7,298 bases of DNA from Sedimentibacter sp. (GCA_029256005.1 JAQSYS010000077.1:1-7298); one strand, 5' to 3'. Numbered from the stretch's first letter, positions 1 to 6,064 are shown. Program-made: numbers and translations. The notes: generated from the letters alone by a model not told the origin.

Positions 1-1275
1 GGTGTTGGAGCTTACAAAGGCTTAGGTGCACTTACTGCAACTCTCTTAGCTTCTCTTGTAGTAATACTTTCAAGCAGAATGGACATTTGGCAAGGTTTTT
101 CAGAATTTTATATGAAGGGTTACACAGGAGCATATGCTAGCTTCTTCCTTCTATTCTGTTGCTCAAGTTTGTATGCAAATTTTATGAATACATCTGGTAG
201 TGCATCATCAATTGGATATCAGTTCATTGACTGGTTTGGTAAAAAGAGAGTTTTACTTGTTTGCTTTATCATAACATCTGTTCTAACATATGGTGGTGTT
301 AGTTTATTCGTTGTTGTGTATGCTGTTGGACCTATTATGTTCTTATTATTTAAAGAAGCAGACTTACCTCGACACTTAACAATGGCTGTAATTATAGCAG
401 GTTCAGCAACATTTACAATGACTGCTCTTCCAGGCACACCATCATTAACAAACGTAATACCTACCCAATTCTTAGGTACAACACTCACTGCCGCACCAGT
501 TATGGGGATTCTAGCTTCGATTGCAATATTTATAATGGTAGTTTTCTACATGAACAAAGCAGAGAAGAAAGCCAGAGCTAACAATGAGCACTGGTCATAT
601 CCTGAAGGTGTGGATCCTGCGACTTATGAAGTAGCAGATCGCAGTACATTACCATCTTCAGTAAAAGCATTTTTACCAATGATAGTATTAATGACAATCA
701 TTGTTGTAGGCAGCAAACTTGGAATCAATTCAACAATGTTAGCAACTGGAGCAATGCTTGCAGGAACTTTGACTGTATATGTGCTTAATTTTGATAAATT
801 TAAAGGTAAAGATATTAAAAAACTCGTAGCTTCAGGCCTTGAAGGCGGAATTGATGGCATTGGCGGCTATGCAGGAGTTGTTGCTTTTGGATCAGTTGTA
901 TCAAATTCAGCTGCATTTGCTGCAATTGTAGAATGGGTTGTAAGTATGGAAATGAACCCATATGTACAGGGTGTATTTGCTACAATGATTGTATCTGCAG
1001 TAACAGGTTCTTCATCTGGTGGATTAAGAATCATGTTTACAGCATTTGCTGAAGACTTCATCGCATCTGGTGCAAATCTAGAACTTCTTCACCGTTTGGT
1101 AAGTATCTCTGCAGATGCTCTTGATACATTACCTCATTCACCAGGATTATTCTTAATGTTTGCAGTACTTGGGTTAACTCACAAGCAAGCATATAAACAT
1201 GTATTCTGGACAAGTAGCGTAATTCCACTTATTGTAACTTTTGTATCATTAATAATATTGGTTAGCTTTTTCTAG
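1..1275 (+). CDS. GntP-family organic acid permease, 5' end missing
   Basis: This is an integral membrane permease of the GntP family (gluconate, glycerate, 3-hydroxybutyrate and related hydroxy- or keto-acid transporters, usually proton symporters). The reading frame is open from base 1, so 424 residues are visible before TAG. The first visible residues (GVGAYKGLGAL) match the family's first membrane helix, so only about 10-20 residues appear to be missing; the ATG at 79 is an internal Met and not the start. Family hallmarks are the stretch TALPGTPSLTNVIPTQFLGT (residues about 140-160), the glycine/serine-rich VTGSSSGGLR, and SADALDTLPHSPG followed by a final hydrophobic helix. About ten or more hydrophobic segments are visible. 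It converges on the thiolase/BKACE operon, which suggests but does not prove that it imports that pathway's substrate. The exact substrate cannot be read from sequence; a D-beta-hydroxybutyrate or similar short hydroxy acid is an inference. The family assignment is firm. Confidence 0.9.
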   Translation, partial: GVGAYKGLGALTATLLASLVVILSSRMDIWQGFSEFYMKGYTGAYASFFLLFCCSSLYANFMNTSGSASSIGYQFIDWFGKKRVLLVCFIITSVLTYGGVSLFVVVYAVGPIMFLLFKEADLPRHLTMAVIIAGSATFTMTALPGTPSLTNVIPTQFLGTTLTAAPVMGILASIAIFIMVVFYMNKAEKKARANNEHWSYPEGVDPATYEVADRSTLPSSVKAFLPMIVLMTIIVVGSKLGINSTMLATGAMLAGTLTVYVLNFDKFKGKDIKKLVASGLEGGIDGIGGYAGVVAFGSVVSNSAAFAAIVEWVVSMEMNPYVQGVFATMIVSAVTGSSSGGLRIMFTAFAEDFIASGANLELLHRLVSISADALDTLPHSPGLFLMFAVLGLTHKQAYKHVFWTSSVIPLIVTFVSLIILVSFF

Positions 1276-1296
1276 AAGAATATAAATTAGGGATTT

Positions 1297-1336
1297 AAAA
1301 ACTGCGATGCATAGGCTGCATCGCAGTTTTTATTTT
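1297..1336 (+). terminator. Rho-independent terminator of the permease gene
   Basis: A perfect 15-bp stem (1297-1311 with 1317-1331, GC-rich core ACTGCGATGC) encloses a 5-base loop (TAGGC) and runs into a T-rich tail. It begins 21 bases after the permease stop codon. The A-run on the left arm could make it work in both directions. Confidence 0.9.
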
Positions 1337-1372
1337 TAATACAATAATACTTTTTGCAATTTCTAAAAAACT

Positions 1373-1411
1373 AAAAAACCACCTCATGTAGTTTATTACA
1401 TGAGATGGTTT
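1373..1411 (-). terminator. Terminator of the minus-strand thiolase-to-SDR operon
   Basis: A 15-bp stem is formed by 1376-1390 and 1397-1411 around a 6-base loop. The single irregular pair is C/A when read on the + strand but a G-U wobble when transcribed from the minus strand. On the minus strand the stem is followed by a T-run (1373-1378). Both points show that it serves the minus-strand operon, whose last stop codon lies 25 bases away. Confidence 0.88.
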
Positions 1412-1435
1412 ATTTTGTTAAAATTATTTTTTTTA

Positions 1436-2179
1436 TTATGCAAGATACATAGCGCCGTTAACACTCAGTGTAACTCCGCTGATGAATCCTGTTTCTTCAG
1501 ATGCGAGAAATGCTACAGCAGATGCTATATCGTTAGGTTCTCCAGCTCTTCCTACAGGTATACTTGCAACCATTTTATCTTTTACATTTTCTGGCATTAC
1601 TTTTGTCATATCTGTGTTTATAAAACCAGGTGCTACAGCATTAACTGTTATTCCTTTTTTACCAAGTTCTATAGCTAATGTCTTTGTCAATCCAATAACA
1701 CCTGCCTTTGCAGCTGAATAATTTGATTGTCCAAAATTGCCAGAAAGACCTATAACAGAGCTTATATTAATGATTCTGCCATAATTATTAGCTTCCATAT
1801 ACTTATATAACTCCTGAGTAACAATAAATATAGATTTTAAATCAACATTTAATACAGCATCCCATTGTTCATCAGTCATCTTTTTGAAAGAAGAATCCCT
1901 TGTTATTCCTGCATTATTTACAAGAATATCCAATCGTCCATAATGTTCAATAACTTTCTCTCCGAGAGCTTTTACGTCCTCTCTGTTTGTAACATCACAT
2001 TTAAAACCAATTGCTTCTCCACCATTACTAATAATCTGTTCAACAACTACATTTACTTTTTCAAAATCAAAATCTACTACTACAACTTTTACGCCTTCCT
2101 GTGCAAATCTTTGAACCATTGCTGCCCCAAGTCCTTTAGCCGAACCTGTAACTACCGCAACTCTATTGTTAAATATCAT
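1436..2179 (-). CDS. FabG-like short-chain dehydrogenase/reductase (3-oxoacyl reductase / 3-hydroxyacyl dehydrogenase)
   Basis: This is a cytosolic classical SDR of 247 residues, the usual FabG/PhaB length. It has the Rossmann motif TGSAKGLG (residues 11-18), NNAG (88-91), and the catalytic tetrad Asn111, Ser141, Tyr154 and Lys158 (YSAAK). It ends in a FabG-type tail (VNGAMYLA). The likely reaction is interconversion of a 3-keto and a 3-hydroxy acyl compound, for example acetoacetyl-CoA and 3-hydroxybutyryl-CoA. Asp36 at the end of strand beta-2 normally repels the NADP 2'-phosphate, so NAD(H) use and a catabolic role are inferred; Lys15 in the glycine motif is a mild counter-signal. It is the last gene of the operon. 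Its ribosome binding site overlaps the stop codon of the preceding dehydrogenase. A housekeeping fatty-acid FabG is less likely because no other fab gene is nearby. The family is certain; the substrate is not. Confidence 0.9.
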   Translation of the reverse strand: MIFNNRVAVVTGSAKGLGAAMVQRFAQEGVKVVVVDFDFEKVNVVVEQIISNGGEAIGFKCDVTNREDVKALGEKVIEHYGRLDILVNNAGITRDSSFKKMTDEQWDAVLNVDLKSIFIVTQELYKYMEANNYGRIINISSVIGLSGNFGQSNYSAAKAGVIGLTKTLAIELGKKGITVNAVAPGFINTDMTKVMPENVKDKMVASIPVGRAGEPNDIASAVAFLASEETGFISGVTLSVNGAMYLA

Positions 2180-2188
2180 TTATAATAC

Positions 2189-2196
2189 ACTCCTTA
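2189..2196 (-). promoter_or_regulatory. Ribosome binding site of the SDR gene overlapping the upstream stop codon
   Basis: Read on the minus strand, the sequence TAAGGAGT contains the TAA stop of the ketopantoate-reductase-like gene (2196-2194) and the AAGGAG Shine-Dalgarno of the SDR gene, 10 bases before its ATG. Only 14 bases separate the two coding regions. This tight arrangement suggests that translation of the two dehydrogenases is coupled. Confidence 0.8.
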
Positions 2197-3228
2197 TTCA
2201 AACAATCCTTCATACATATATAAAGGAGCATCAGTTACTTTTAATTCTCCCTTTTCTTTCTTTTTGACAATTTCAACAACCATATCATTTATTGGAGTTG
2301 GAATTTCATGTTCTCTTCCTGACTCACATACAACACCATTAATAGCGTCAATTTCGCATTTTCTTCCCTTCTGTAGATCCTGTAACATACTTGCTTCAAG
2401 AAGATTAAATACAGCCCAAATATCTCTTGCTTTTGATATAGTTTGTTGCATTTCTTCCTCATTGCTGAATTCAAATATCTTTGTAAAATCATTTCCATGG
2501 TATTCTTCCATTTTTATTCCTGATGCTTTACAAACTCTTACACTTTCTCTTCCTATATAAGCAACACATTTCATAGCTGAATCACTTCTTCTTACATCTC
2601 CAAATGTTCCGCCTAAGACTGTGGACATACCACTGAAGGTTGAATTCATCAATAGCTTGCACCATCTTTGACCCATGAGGTTCTGAGAAATGTCAACATG
2701 ACCCATATATTCAAGTATTTCTTTTAATTCAAGCACCTCTGGTGTAACTACACCATTTACTGAGCCAAGTGTGAAGGCAGCACCTTTTAGAGATTCATCG
2801 CTTTGTGTTAAATTTGAAACGCCAGGTTCAACCCATGTTGCACCCCACAATACGGGAGCACCCATAACTCTATCGGAATCGAACTGTTTACATACAGCAA
2901 GTTCAGGTATACCATTCTGACATGTACAAATAACCGTTTTTTCATTTGCATGTGCCAACATTTGTGGTATTGCAACATCATTATAAGTTTGTTTTGCCAT
3001 ATATATAAATATATCATAATCACCTTCCATCTGATCAGGTGTAATTGCTGTAACGGGAACAGTGAAACCTTCTTTTCCTAAAACCTGTATTCTTGCTCCA
3101 TTTTTATTAAGCTCATCAACATGAGCCTTGTTTGCATCTATAAGGTCAACTTGTCTTCCACCCTTTGCTATATATGCTCCCAAAATTGTTCCTAACGATC
3201 CGCATCCCATAATTGCTAATCTTTTCAT
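2194..3228 (-). CDS. Ketopantoate reductase (ApbA/PanE) family dehydrogenase
   Basis: This is a 344-residue 2-dehydropantoate 2-reductase family protein. The N-terminal Rossmann domain has GCGSLG (Gly8, Gly10, Gly13), followed by AKQT (78-81) and CQNGI (103-107). The C-terminal helical domain has CKLLMNS with Lys191 and Asn195, SMLQD (Ser280) and RKCEIDAING with Glu292. These line up with the catalytic and substrate residues of E. coli PanE (Lys176, Asn180, Ser244, Glu256), so the enzyme looks active. Asp31 at the end of beta-2 replaces the Arg that binds NADPH phosphate in E. coli PanE, pointing to NAD(H). It is about 40 residues longer than E. coli PanE, with extra sequence around residues 238-265. 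The AAGGGAG site 7 bases before ATG supports the start. Its place in a catabolic operon argues for oxidation or reduction of a hydroxy/keto acid intermediate rather than pantothenate synthesis. That role is inference, and so no panE symbol is given. Confidence 0.88.
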   Translation of the reverse strand: MKRLAIMGCGSLGTILGAYIAKGGRQVDLIDANKAHVDELNKNGARIQVLGKEGFTVPVTAITPDQMEGDYDIFIYMAKQTYNDVAIPQMLAHANEKTVICTCQNGIPELAVCKQFDSDRVMGAPVLWGATWVEPGVSNLTQSDESLKGAAFTLGSVNGVVTPEVLELKEILEYMGHVDISQNLMGQRWCKLLMNSTFSGMSTVLGGTFGDVRRSDSAMKCVAYIGRESVRVCKASGIKMEEYHGNDFTKIFEFSNEEEMQQTISKARDIWAVFNLLEASMLQDLQKGRKCEIDAINGVVCESGREHEIPTPINDMVVEIVKKKEKGELKVTDAPLYMYEGLFE

Positions 3229-3276
3229 AACATTTCTCCCTTATATTATATTTTTGTTAAAAATATGTCATAAAAT

Positions 3277-3308
3277 TTAAAAATTGCAGTTAGCTCTGCA
3301 ATTTTTAA
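3277..3308 (-). terminator. Terminator-like hairpin between the BKACE and dehydrogenase genes
   Basis: A perfect 13-bp stem (3277-3289 with 3296-3308) encloses a 6-base loop and starts 9 bases after the BKACE stop codon. The core is only GCAG/CTGC; the rest is A/T. On the minus strand it runs into ATTTTATG, a weak T-tail. It could be a partial terminator that lowers expression of the two dehydrogenase genes relative to thiolase and BKACE, or an mRNA-stabilising 3' structure. No convincing new promoter follows it. Confidence 0.6.
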
Positions 3309-3317
3309 TGGTTTGTA

Positions 3318-4157
3318 TTATCTTATAAGTGGTTTGATTCCAAGTATTTCTCTTGCTTCAGCAGGAGTTGCTACTTCTTTTCCGAATTCTTTTACTATTC
3401 TTACAGCTCTTTCAACCATCATTGGATTTGTTCCTTTTTGCCCTCGAGACATATAAAGATTATCTTCTAGACCAACTCTTATGTGTCCTCCTAATGCTAA
3501 AGTAGCATACATTATTGGAAGGTGATTTATTCCTATACCAAATGCTGACCATATAGTTCCTTCTGGAAGATTTCTTACAAGATGTAATAAATTATCTACT
3601 GTAGCATCCATTCCACCTAATACTCCAAGTACTAATTGACACCACATTGGACTCTTAATATATCCATTTTTAACATAGTGTTTAGCGTTACCTAACATAC
3701 CCATATCAAAAATTTCAACTTCTGGCACAACATTATTTTCATTGTAAGTATTACATAACTTCTTTAAAAATTCTGGGTTATTATTGAATATTGCACTATC
3801 TCCCCAGTTAAATGAACCTATATCAAGTGATCCTACTTCGATATCAGGAATACCTCTGAAATGTGCCATTCTAGTTTCTTCACTTGGATTTAATCCACCT
3901 GATGAAGTACAGTTGATTATTACGTCACAATCCTTATGCTCTCTTAGTAAGCGAATGCTTTCTTTAAATCTATCAAAATCCATTGTGCCAACACCATTTT
4001 CATCTCTCATGTGAATATGCACAACTGCAGCTCCTGCTTTCCAGCTTTCATAAGCTGCATCTGCTATTTCCTGTGGTGTGTATGGAACAGCAGGATTTTT
4101 TTCTTTTGGTGACCAAGCACCTGTTAAAGCACATGATATTATTATTTTATCATTCAT
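3318..4157 (-). CDS. Beta-keto acid cleavage enzyme (BKACE, DUF849 family), Kce-like
   Basis: This is a zinc-dependent TIM-barrel enzyme of 279 residues, close to the length of Kce. The family reaction is beta-keto acid + acetyl-CoA giving acetoacetate + acyl-CoA. Compared from memory with Kce of Candidatus Cloacamonas acidaminovorans, the zinc ligands are present as His47 and His49 (VVHIHMRD) and Glu231 (VGLEDN). The catalytic set is also present: Ser85 (TSSGG), Glu146 (VPEVE), Arg227 and Asp232. The key difference is Trp15 in LTGAWSP, where Kce has Glu14 (ITGAE) to hold the amino group of 3-keto-5-aminohexanoate. The substrate is therefore probably uncharged or hydrophobic at that end, although this is inference. 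A near-perfect TAGGAGG lies 6 bases before the ATG. It follows the thiolase by 92 bases in the same orientation. The family is certain; the specific substrate is unknown. Confidence 0.93.
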   Translation of the reverse strand: MNDKIIISCALTGAWSPKEKNPAVPYTPQEIADAAYESWKAGAAVVHIHMRDENGVGTMDFDRFKESIRLLREHKDCDVIINCTSSGGLNPSEETRMAHFRGIPDIEVGSLDIGSFNWGDSAIFNNNPEFLKKLCNTYNENNVVPEVEIFDMGMLGNAKHYVKNGYIKSPMWCQLVLGVLGGMDATVDNLLHLVRNLPEGTIWSAFGIGINHLPIMYATLALGGHIRVGLEDNLYMSRGQKGTNPMMVERAVRIVKEFGKEVATPAEAREILGIKPLIR

Positions 4158-4163
4158 AATATG

Positions 4164-4170
4164 CCTCCTA
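4164..4170 (-). promoter_or_regulatory. Ribosome binding site of the BKACE gene
   Basis: The minus strand reads TAGGAGG, 6 bases before the ATG at 4157. It is one of the strongest Shine-Dalgarno matches in the window, which supports this start and suggests high expression. Confidence 0.85.
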
Positions 4171-4233
4171 AATTTTTATTAATCATTTTTTGTTGTTGGG
4201 TTTTTAAATATTTTATAGTTTTTTATTATTACA

Positions 4234-4253
4234 TTAATCTATTTATAGATTAA
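4234..4253 (-). repeat. Short inverted repeat over the thiolase stop codon
   Basis: An 8-bp perfect arm pair (TTAATCTA with TAGATTAA, loop of 4 bases) spans the thiolase TAA stop. The stem is AT-rich and no T-run follows on the minus strand, so it is not a convincing terminator. It could be a minor mRNA-end or processing structure in the 92-base gap before BKACE, or chance in AT-rich DNA. Confidence 0.4.
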
Positions 4254-5422
4254 CATTTTTCGTAAATGCCAGCAGCACCCATGCCTCCGCCTATACACAT
4301 AGTAACAAGCGCATATTTGCCACCATTTCTTTCTAATTCTGATAATGCCTTGCAGCTTAATACTGCCCCCGTTGCACCTAAAGGATGTCCCAGTGCTAAA
4401 GCACCTCCATTTGGATTTACCTTATTAAGATCAAACTTCAATTCATTTATACATGGTATTGCTTGAGCAGCGAATGCTTCATTTATTTCTATAACATCCA
4501 TATCATTTACTGATAAACATGTTTTTTTCATAACCTTTGGAACAGCGTAAATTGGTCCTAATCCCATTAGTGTTGGATCACATCCTGCTACCTGGAAACC
4601 TATAAATTTAGCAATAGGTTTAATTCCTAATTCATCGACTTTTTCCTTAGACATTAAAACAACAAATGCAGCTCCATCGCTGGTTTGAGAAGATGAACCA
4701 GCTGTTACAACACCATCTTCTTTAAAAACAGTTTTCAATTGACTTAGTGATTCCATTGTTACATTTCTTCTTATACCTTGATCCTTATCAAATATAATTA
4801 GATTGCCATCATCATCCACTCCATCAAGAGGTATTATTTCTTCGTCAAATTTTCCATCATCCTGAGCAACTGCAGCTTTCCTATGGCTCTCAACAGCCAT
4901 GGAATCTAATTCTTCTCTTGTTAATCCATAATTTGCAGCAACATTTTCTGCTGTTAATCCCATAGGCATATAAGCTCCTACCTCTATCTCTCTTACTCCA
5001 GCTTCAGAAATAGGTGTTACATCTCCAAACATAGGAATTGTTGACATAGATTCAACTCCACCTGCAGCTATGACATCTGATTGACCTGAAGCAATCATGG
5101 AAGCCGCAATAGCGATTGATTGTAAACCTGAAGAACAAAATCTGTTAATTGTCATTCCAGGTACGCCATGTCCAAGACCTGCTCTTAATGCTATTAACCT
5201 TGACATGTTGTAGCCTTGTAGCCCTTCCGGTTGAGCACAACCAACGATAACATCTTCAATATCATCAGTTTTTAGTTGTGGAATTTTCTTCAATATACCT
5301 TCCAGAACTCTTCCTCCCAATTCAACAGGATGCATGTTTCTGAGAGCTCCCTTTTTACCTGATCTGCCTATTGCTGAACGGCCGTATGCTACTACATAAA
5401 CATCATTGATAGTACCTTTCAC
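4250..5422 (-). CDS. Thiolase (acetyl-CoA C-acyltransferase / acetyl-CoA acetyltransferase)
   Basis: This is a cytosolic thiolase of 390 residues, full length for the family. The nucleophile Cys96 lies in NRFCSSGLQ, and the acid/base residues are in NEAFAAQ (314-320), GHPLGATG (His346) and CIGGG (Cys376). All catalytic positions are intact. The NRFCSSGLQ context resembles degradative (FadA or peroxisomal type) thiolases more than the biosynthetic NKVCGSGLK type. In this operon it may split acetoacetyl-CoA into two acetyl-CoA, replacing the acetyl-CoA consumed by the BKACE enzyme, or it may cleave a longer 3-ketoacyl-CoA. The start is GTG at 5422, chosen because GGAGG sits 6 bases upstream. 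The nearby ATG at 5427 is out of frame and runs straight into TAG. It is the first gene of the operon, about 40 bases downstream of the predicted sigma-54 start site. The family is certain; chain-length preference is open. Confidence 0.95.
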   Translation of the reverse strand: MKGTINDVYVVAYGRSAIGRSGKKGALRNMHPVELGGRVLEGILKKIPQLKTDDIEDVIVGCAQPEGLQGYNMSRLIALRAGLGHGVPGMTINRFCSSGLQSIAIAASMIASGQSDVIAAGGVESMSTIPMFGDVTPISEAGVREIEVGAYMPMGLTAENVAANYGLTREELDSMAVESHRKAAVAQDDGKFDEEIIPLDGVDDDGNLIIFDKDQGIRRNVTMESLSQLKTVFKEDGVVTAGSSSQTSDGAAFVVLMSKEKVDELGIKPIAKFIGFQVAGCDPTLMGLGPIYAVPKVMKKTCLSVNDMDVIEINEAFAAQAIPCINELKFDLNKVNPNGGALALGHPLGATGAVLSCKALSELERNGGKYALVTMCIGGGMGAAGIYEKC

Positions 5423-5428
5423 TACATT

Positions 5429-5433
5429 CCTCC
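5429..5433 (-). promoter_or_regulatory. Ribosome binding site that fixes the thiolase GTG start
   Basis: GGAGG on the minus strand is followed by AATGTA and then the GTG start. The ATG inside this spacer is out of frame and is followed at once by an in-frame TAG, so GTG is the only start consistent with both the frame and the spacing. Confidence 0.8.
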
Positions 5434-5473
5434 AAAACTTGTTATTTGTTAAGTAAAATACATCTTAATACTT

Positions 5474-5489
5474 AGCAATTTATATGCCA
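5474..5489 (-). promoter_or_regulatory. Sigma-54 (RpoN) -24/-12 promoter of the operon
   Basis: On the minus strand the site reads TGGCATATAAATTGCT, which fits the sigma-54 consensus TGGCAC-N5-TTGCW at all but one defined position and has the required spacing of GG-N10-GC. The GG is at 5488-5487 and the GC at 5476-5475, so transcription should start near 5463, leaving a leader of about 40 bases with the thiolase ribosome binding site. Sigma-54 promoters need an ATP-driven enhancer-binding activator; its gene is not in this window. Such promoters commonly control amino-acid and organic-acid catabolism in Clostridia. Confidence 0.8.
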
Positions 5490-5715
5490 TAATTTTAATT
5501 ATTCTTTAAACAGCTACATTACAACAAATAAACTACTTAGATTAGAATAATAAGGCAGAAACTGGAATGTATTGTGGTAATTTTAATCAAATGCTGAAGT
5601 GTGAGTGTTTAGATTATCTACACAAATAAAATCATAATTTTAATGTGCATATTCTCTGGCAAAAAAATAATTGATTCAGAAAAAGAGTCTCCATATTAAA
5701 AAAGTAAATTTCTGA
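5490..5715. other. Non-coding regulatory region upstream of the sigma-54 promoter
   Basis: About 225 AT-rich bases without a supportable gene on either strand lie between the sigma-54 promoter and the Smr-gene terminator. The length fits an enhancer region where an activator binds and loops to the promoter. Apart from the near-palindrome at 5606-5624 and a shared 8-mer (TTAGATTA) at 5537-5544, I see no tRNA, riboswitch fold or small ORF with a good ribosome binding site. Confidence 0.6.
5606..5624. promoter_or_regulatory. Candidate upstream activating sequence (near-perfect palindrome)
   Basis: TGTTTAGATTATCTACACA is a 19-bp dyad with a central T and 8 of 9 arm pairs matched. It lies about 150 bp upstream of the predicted sigma-54 start site, in the normal range for enhancer-binding-protein sites. 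It has no T-run or gene end beside it, so a terminator is unlikely. Which protein binds it is unknown. Confidence 0.5.
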
Positions 5716-5759
5716 AATAAAAATACTCCTATCTCGATTTTTTAGACTCGATAGGAGTA
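5716..5759 (-). terminator. Terminator of the Smr-domain gene
   Basis: A 10-bp stem (TACTCCTATC at 5724-5733 with its complement at 5750-5759) is followed on the minus strand by TTTTTAT (5717-5723). It lies 24 bases past the Smr stop codon. It separates that gene from the sigma-54 operon, which supports independent transcription. Confidence 0.85.
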
Positions 5760-5782
5760 CAATATTGTAAATCTGTTAATAC

Positions 5783-6034
5783 CTATAATTCTCTTAAAAT
5801 TAAATCAGTAATTCCTGGATTATTTCCGTTTTTTACTCTTTTAACTTTCGGATGTTTGCCATTGCCATAGGCATCTTGAATCATCAATTTTAATTCAGTT
5901 CCACCATGAAATCCATGAATCAGTCTAATATAATAGACACTTCCATTTACTCTTCTCAGTTGACTGTCAATTAGGGTCTTTGCCTTATATGTGTTCATTC
6001 CATGTAAATCTATTTCAACAATTCCATTAATCAT
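5783..6034 (-). CDS. Stand-alone Smr (MutS2 C-terminal-like) domain protein
   Basis: This is a small protein made almost entirely of one Smr domain, the fold found at the C-terminus of MutS2 that binds or nicks nucleic acid. The first motif is EIDLHGM (the family's LDLHG), the second is IRLIHGFHGG followed by TELK (the family's HGxGxG..L region), and it ends with PGITDLIL (equivalent of the terminal G.T.V.L strand). The middle motif is a variant, HGFHGGT, as in many short clostridial Smr proteins. I chose the ATG at 6034 (83 residues) because GGAG lies 7 bases upstream. An in-frame ATG at 6064 would add 10 residues (MSSKAVRRNI) but has only a weak, distant GGA. It has its own terminator and no functional link to the neighbouring catabolic operon. 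The cellular role of single-domain Smr proteins is poorly defined. Confidence 0.85.
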   Translation of the reverse strand: MINGIVEIDLHGMNTYKAKTLIDSQLRRVNGSVYYIRLIHGFHGGTELKLMIQDAYGNGKHPKVKRVKNGNNPGITDLILREL

Positions 6035-6041
6035 AATATTT

Positions 6042-6045
6042 CTCC
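6042..6045 (-). promoter_or_regulatory. Ribosome binding site favouring the inner Smr start
   Basis: The minus strand reads CGGAGAAATATT before ATG, placing GGAG 7 bases from the codon at 6034. The alternative ATG at 6064 is preceded only by GGAAAC about 11 bases away. Confidence 0.6.
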
Positions 6046-6064
6046 GTACAGCTTTTGAACTCAT

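Noticed and set aside
219..488. Minus-strand open frame opposite the permease (and similar ones at 624-860 and 867-1061)
   Set aside because: They lie inside a clear permease gene, have no recognisable domain and show shadow-frame composition.
1400..1678. Cys/Tyr-rich + strand open frame opposite the SDR gene
   Set aside because: It is antisense to a gene with full catalytic motifs, has no good ribosome binding site and shows a composition typical of a shadow frame.
1865..2185. + strand open frame rich in Phe, Tyr and Asn opposite the start of the SDR gene
   Set aside because: It is a mirror of the SDR's codons; no family match or ribosome binding site is seen.
3245..3265. TATAAT with a TTGACA-like hexamer upstream of the ketopantoate-reductase-like gene (minus strand), as an internal promoter
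   Set aside because: The TATAAT ends only two bases before the AAGGGAG ribosome binding site, so the transcript would start within or after that site and lack it. The spacing to the -35-like hexamer is also short (15).
4234..4253. Hairpin at the thiolase stop codon as a terminator
   Set aside because: It has an 8-bp AT-only-rich stem and no following T-run on the minus strand; it is kept only as an inverted repeat.
5655..5674. TGGCA followed by TTGA on the + strand as a second sigma-54 promoter
   Set aside because: The spacing is about three bases too long, the GC of the -12 element is missing, and it points towards the 3' end of a minus-strand gene.
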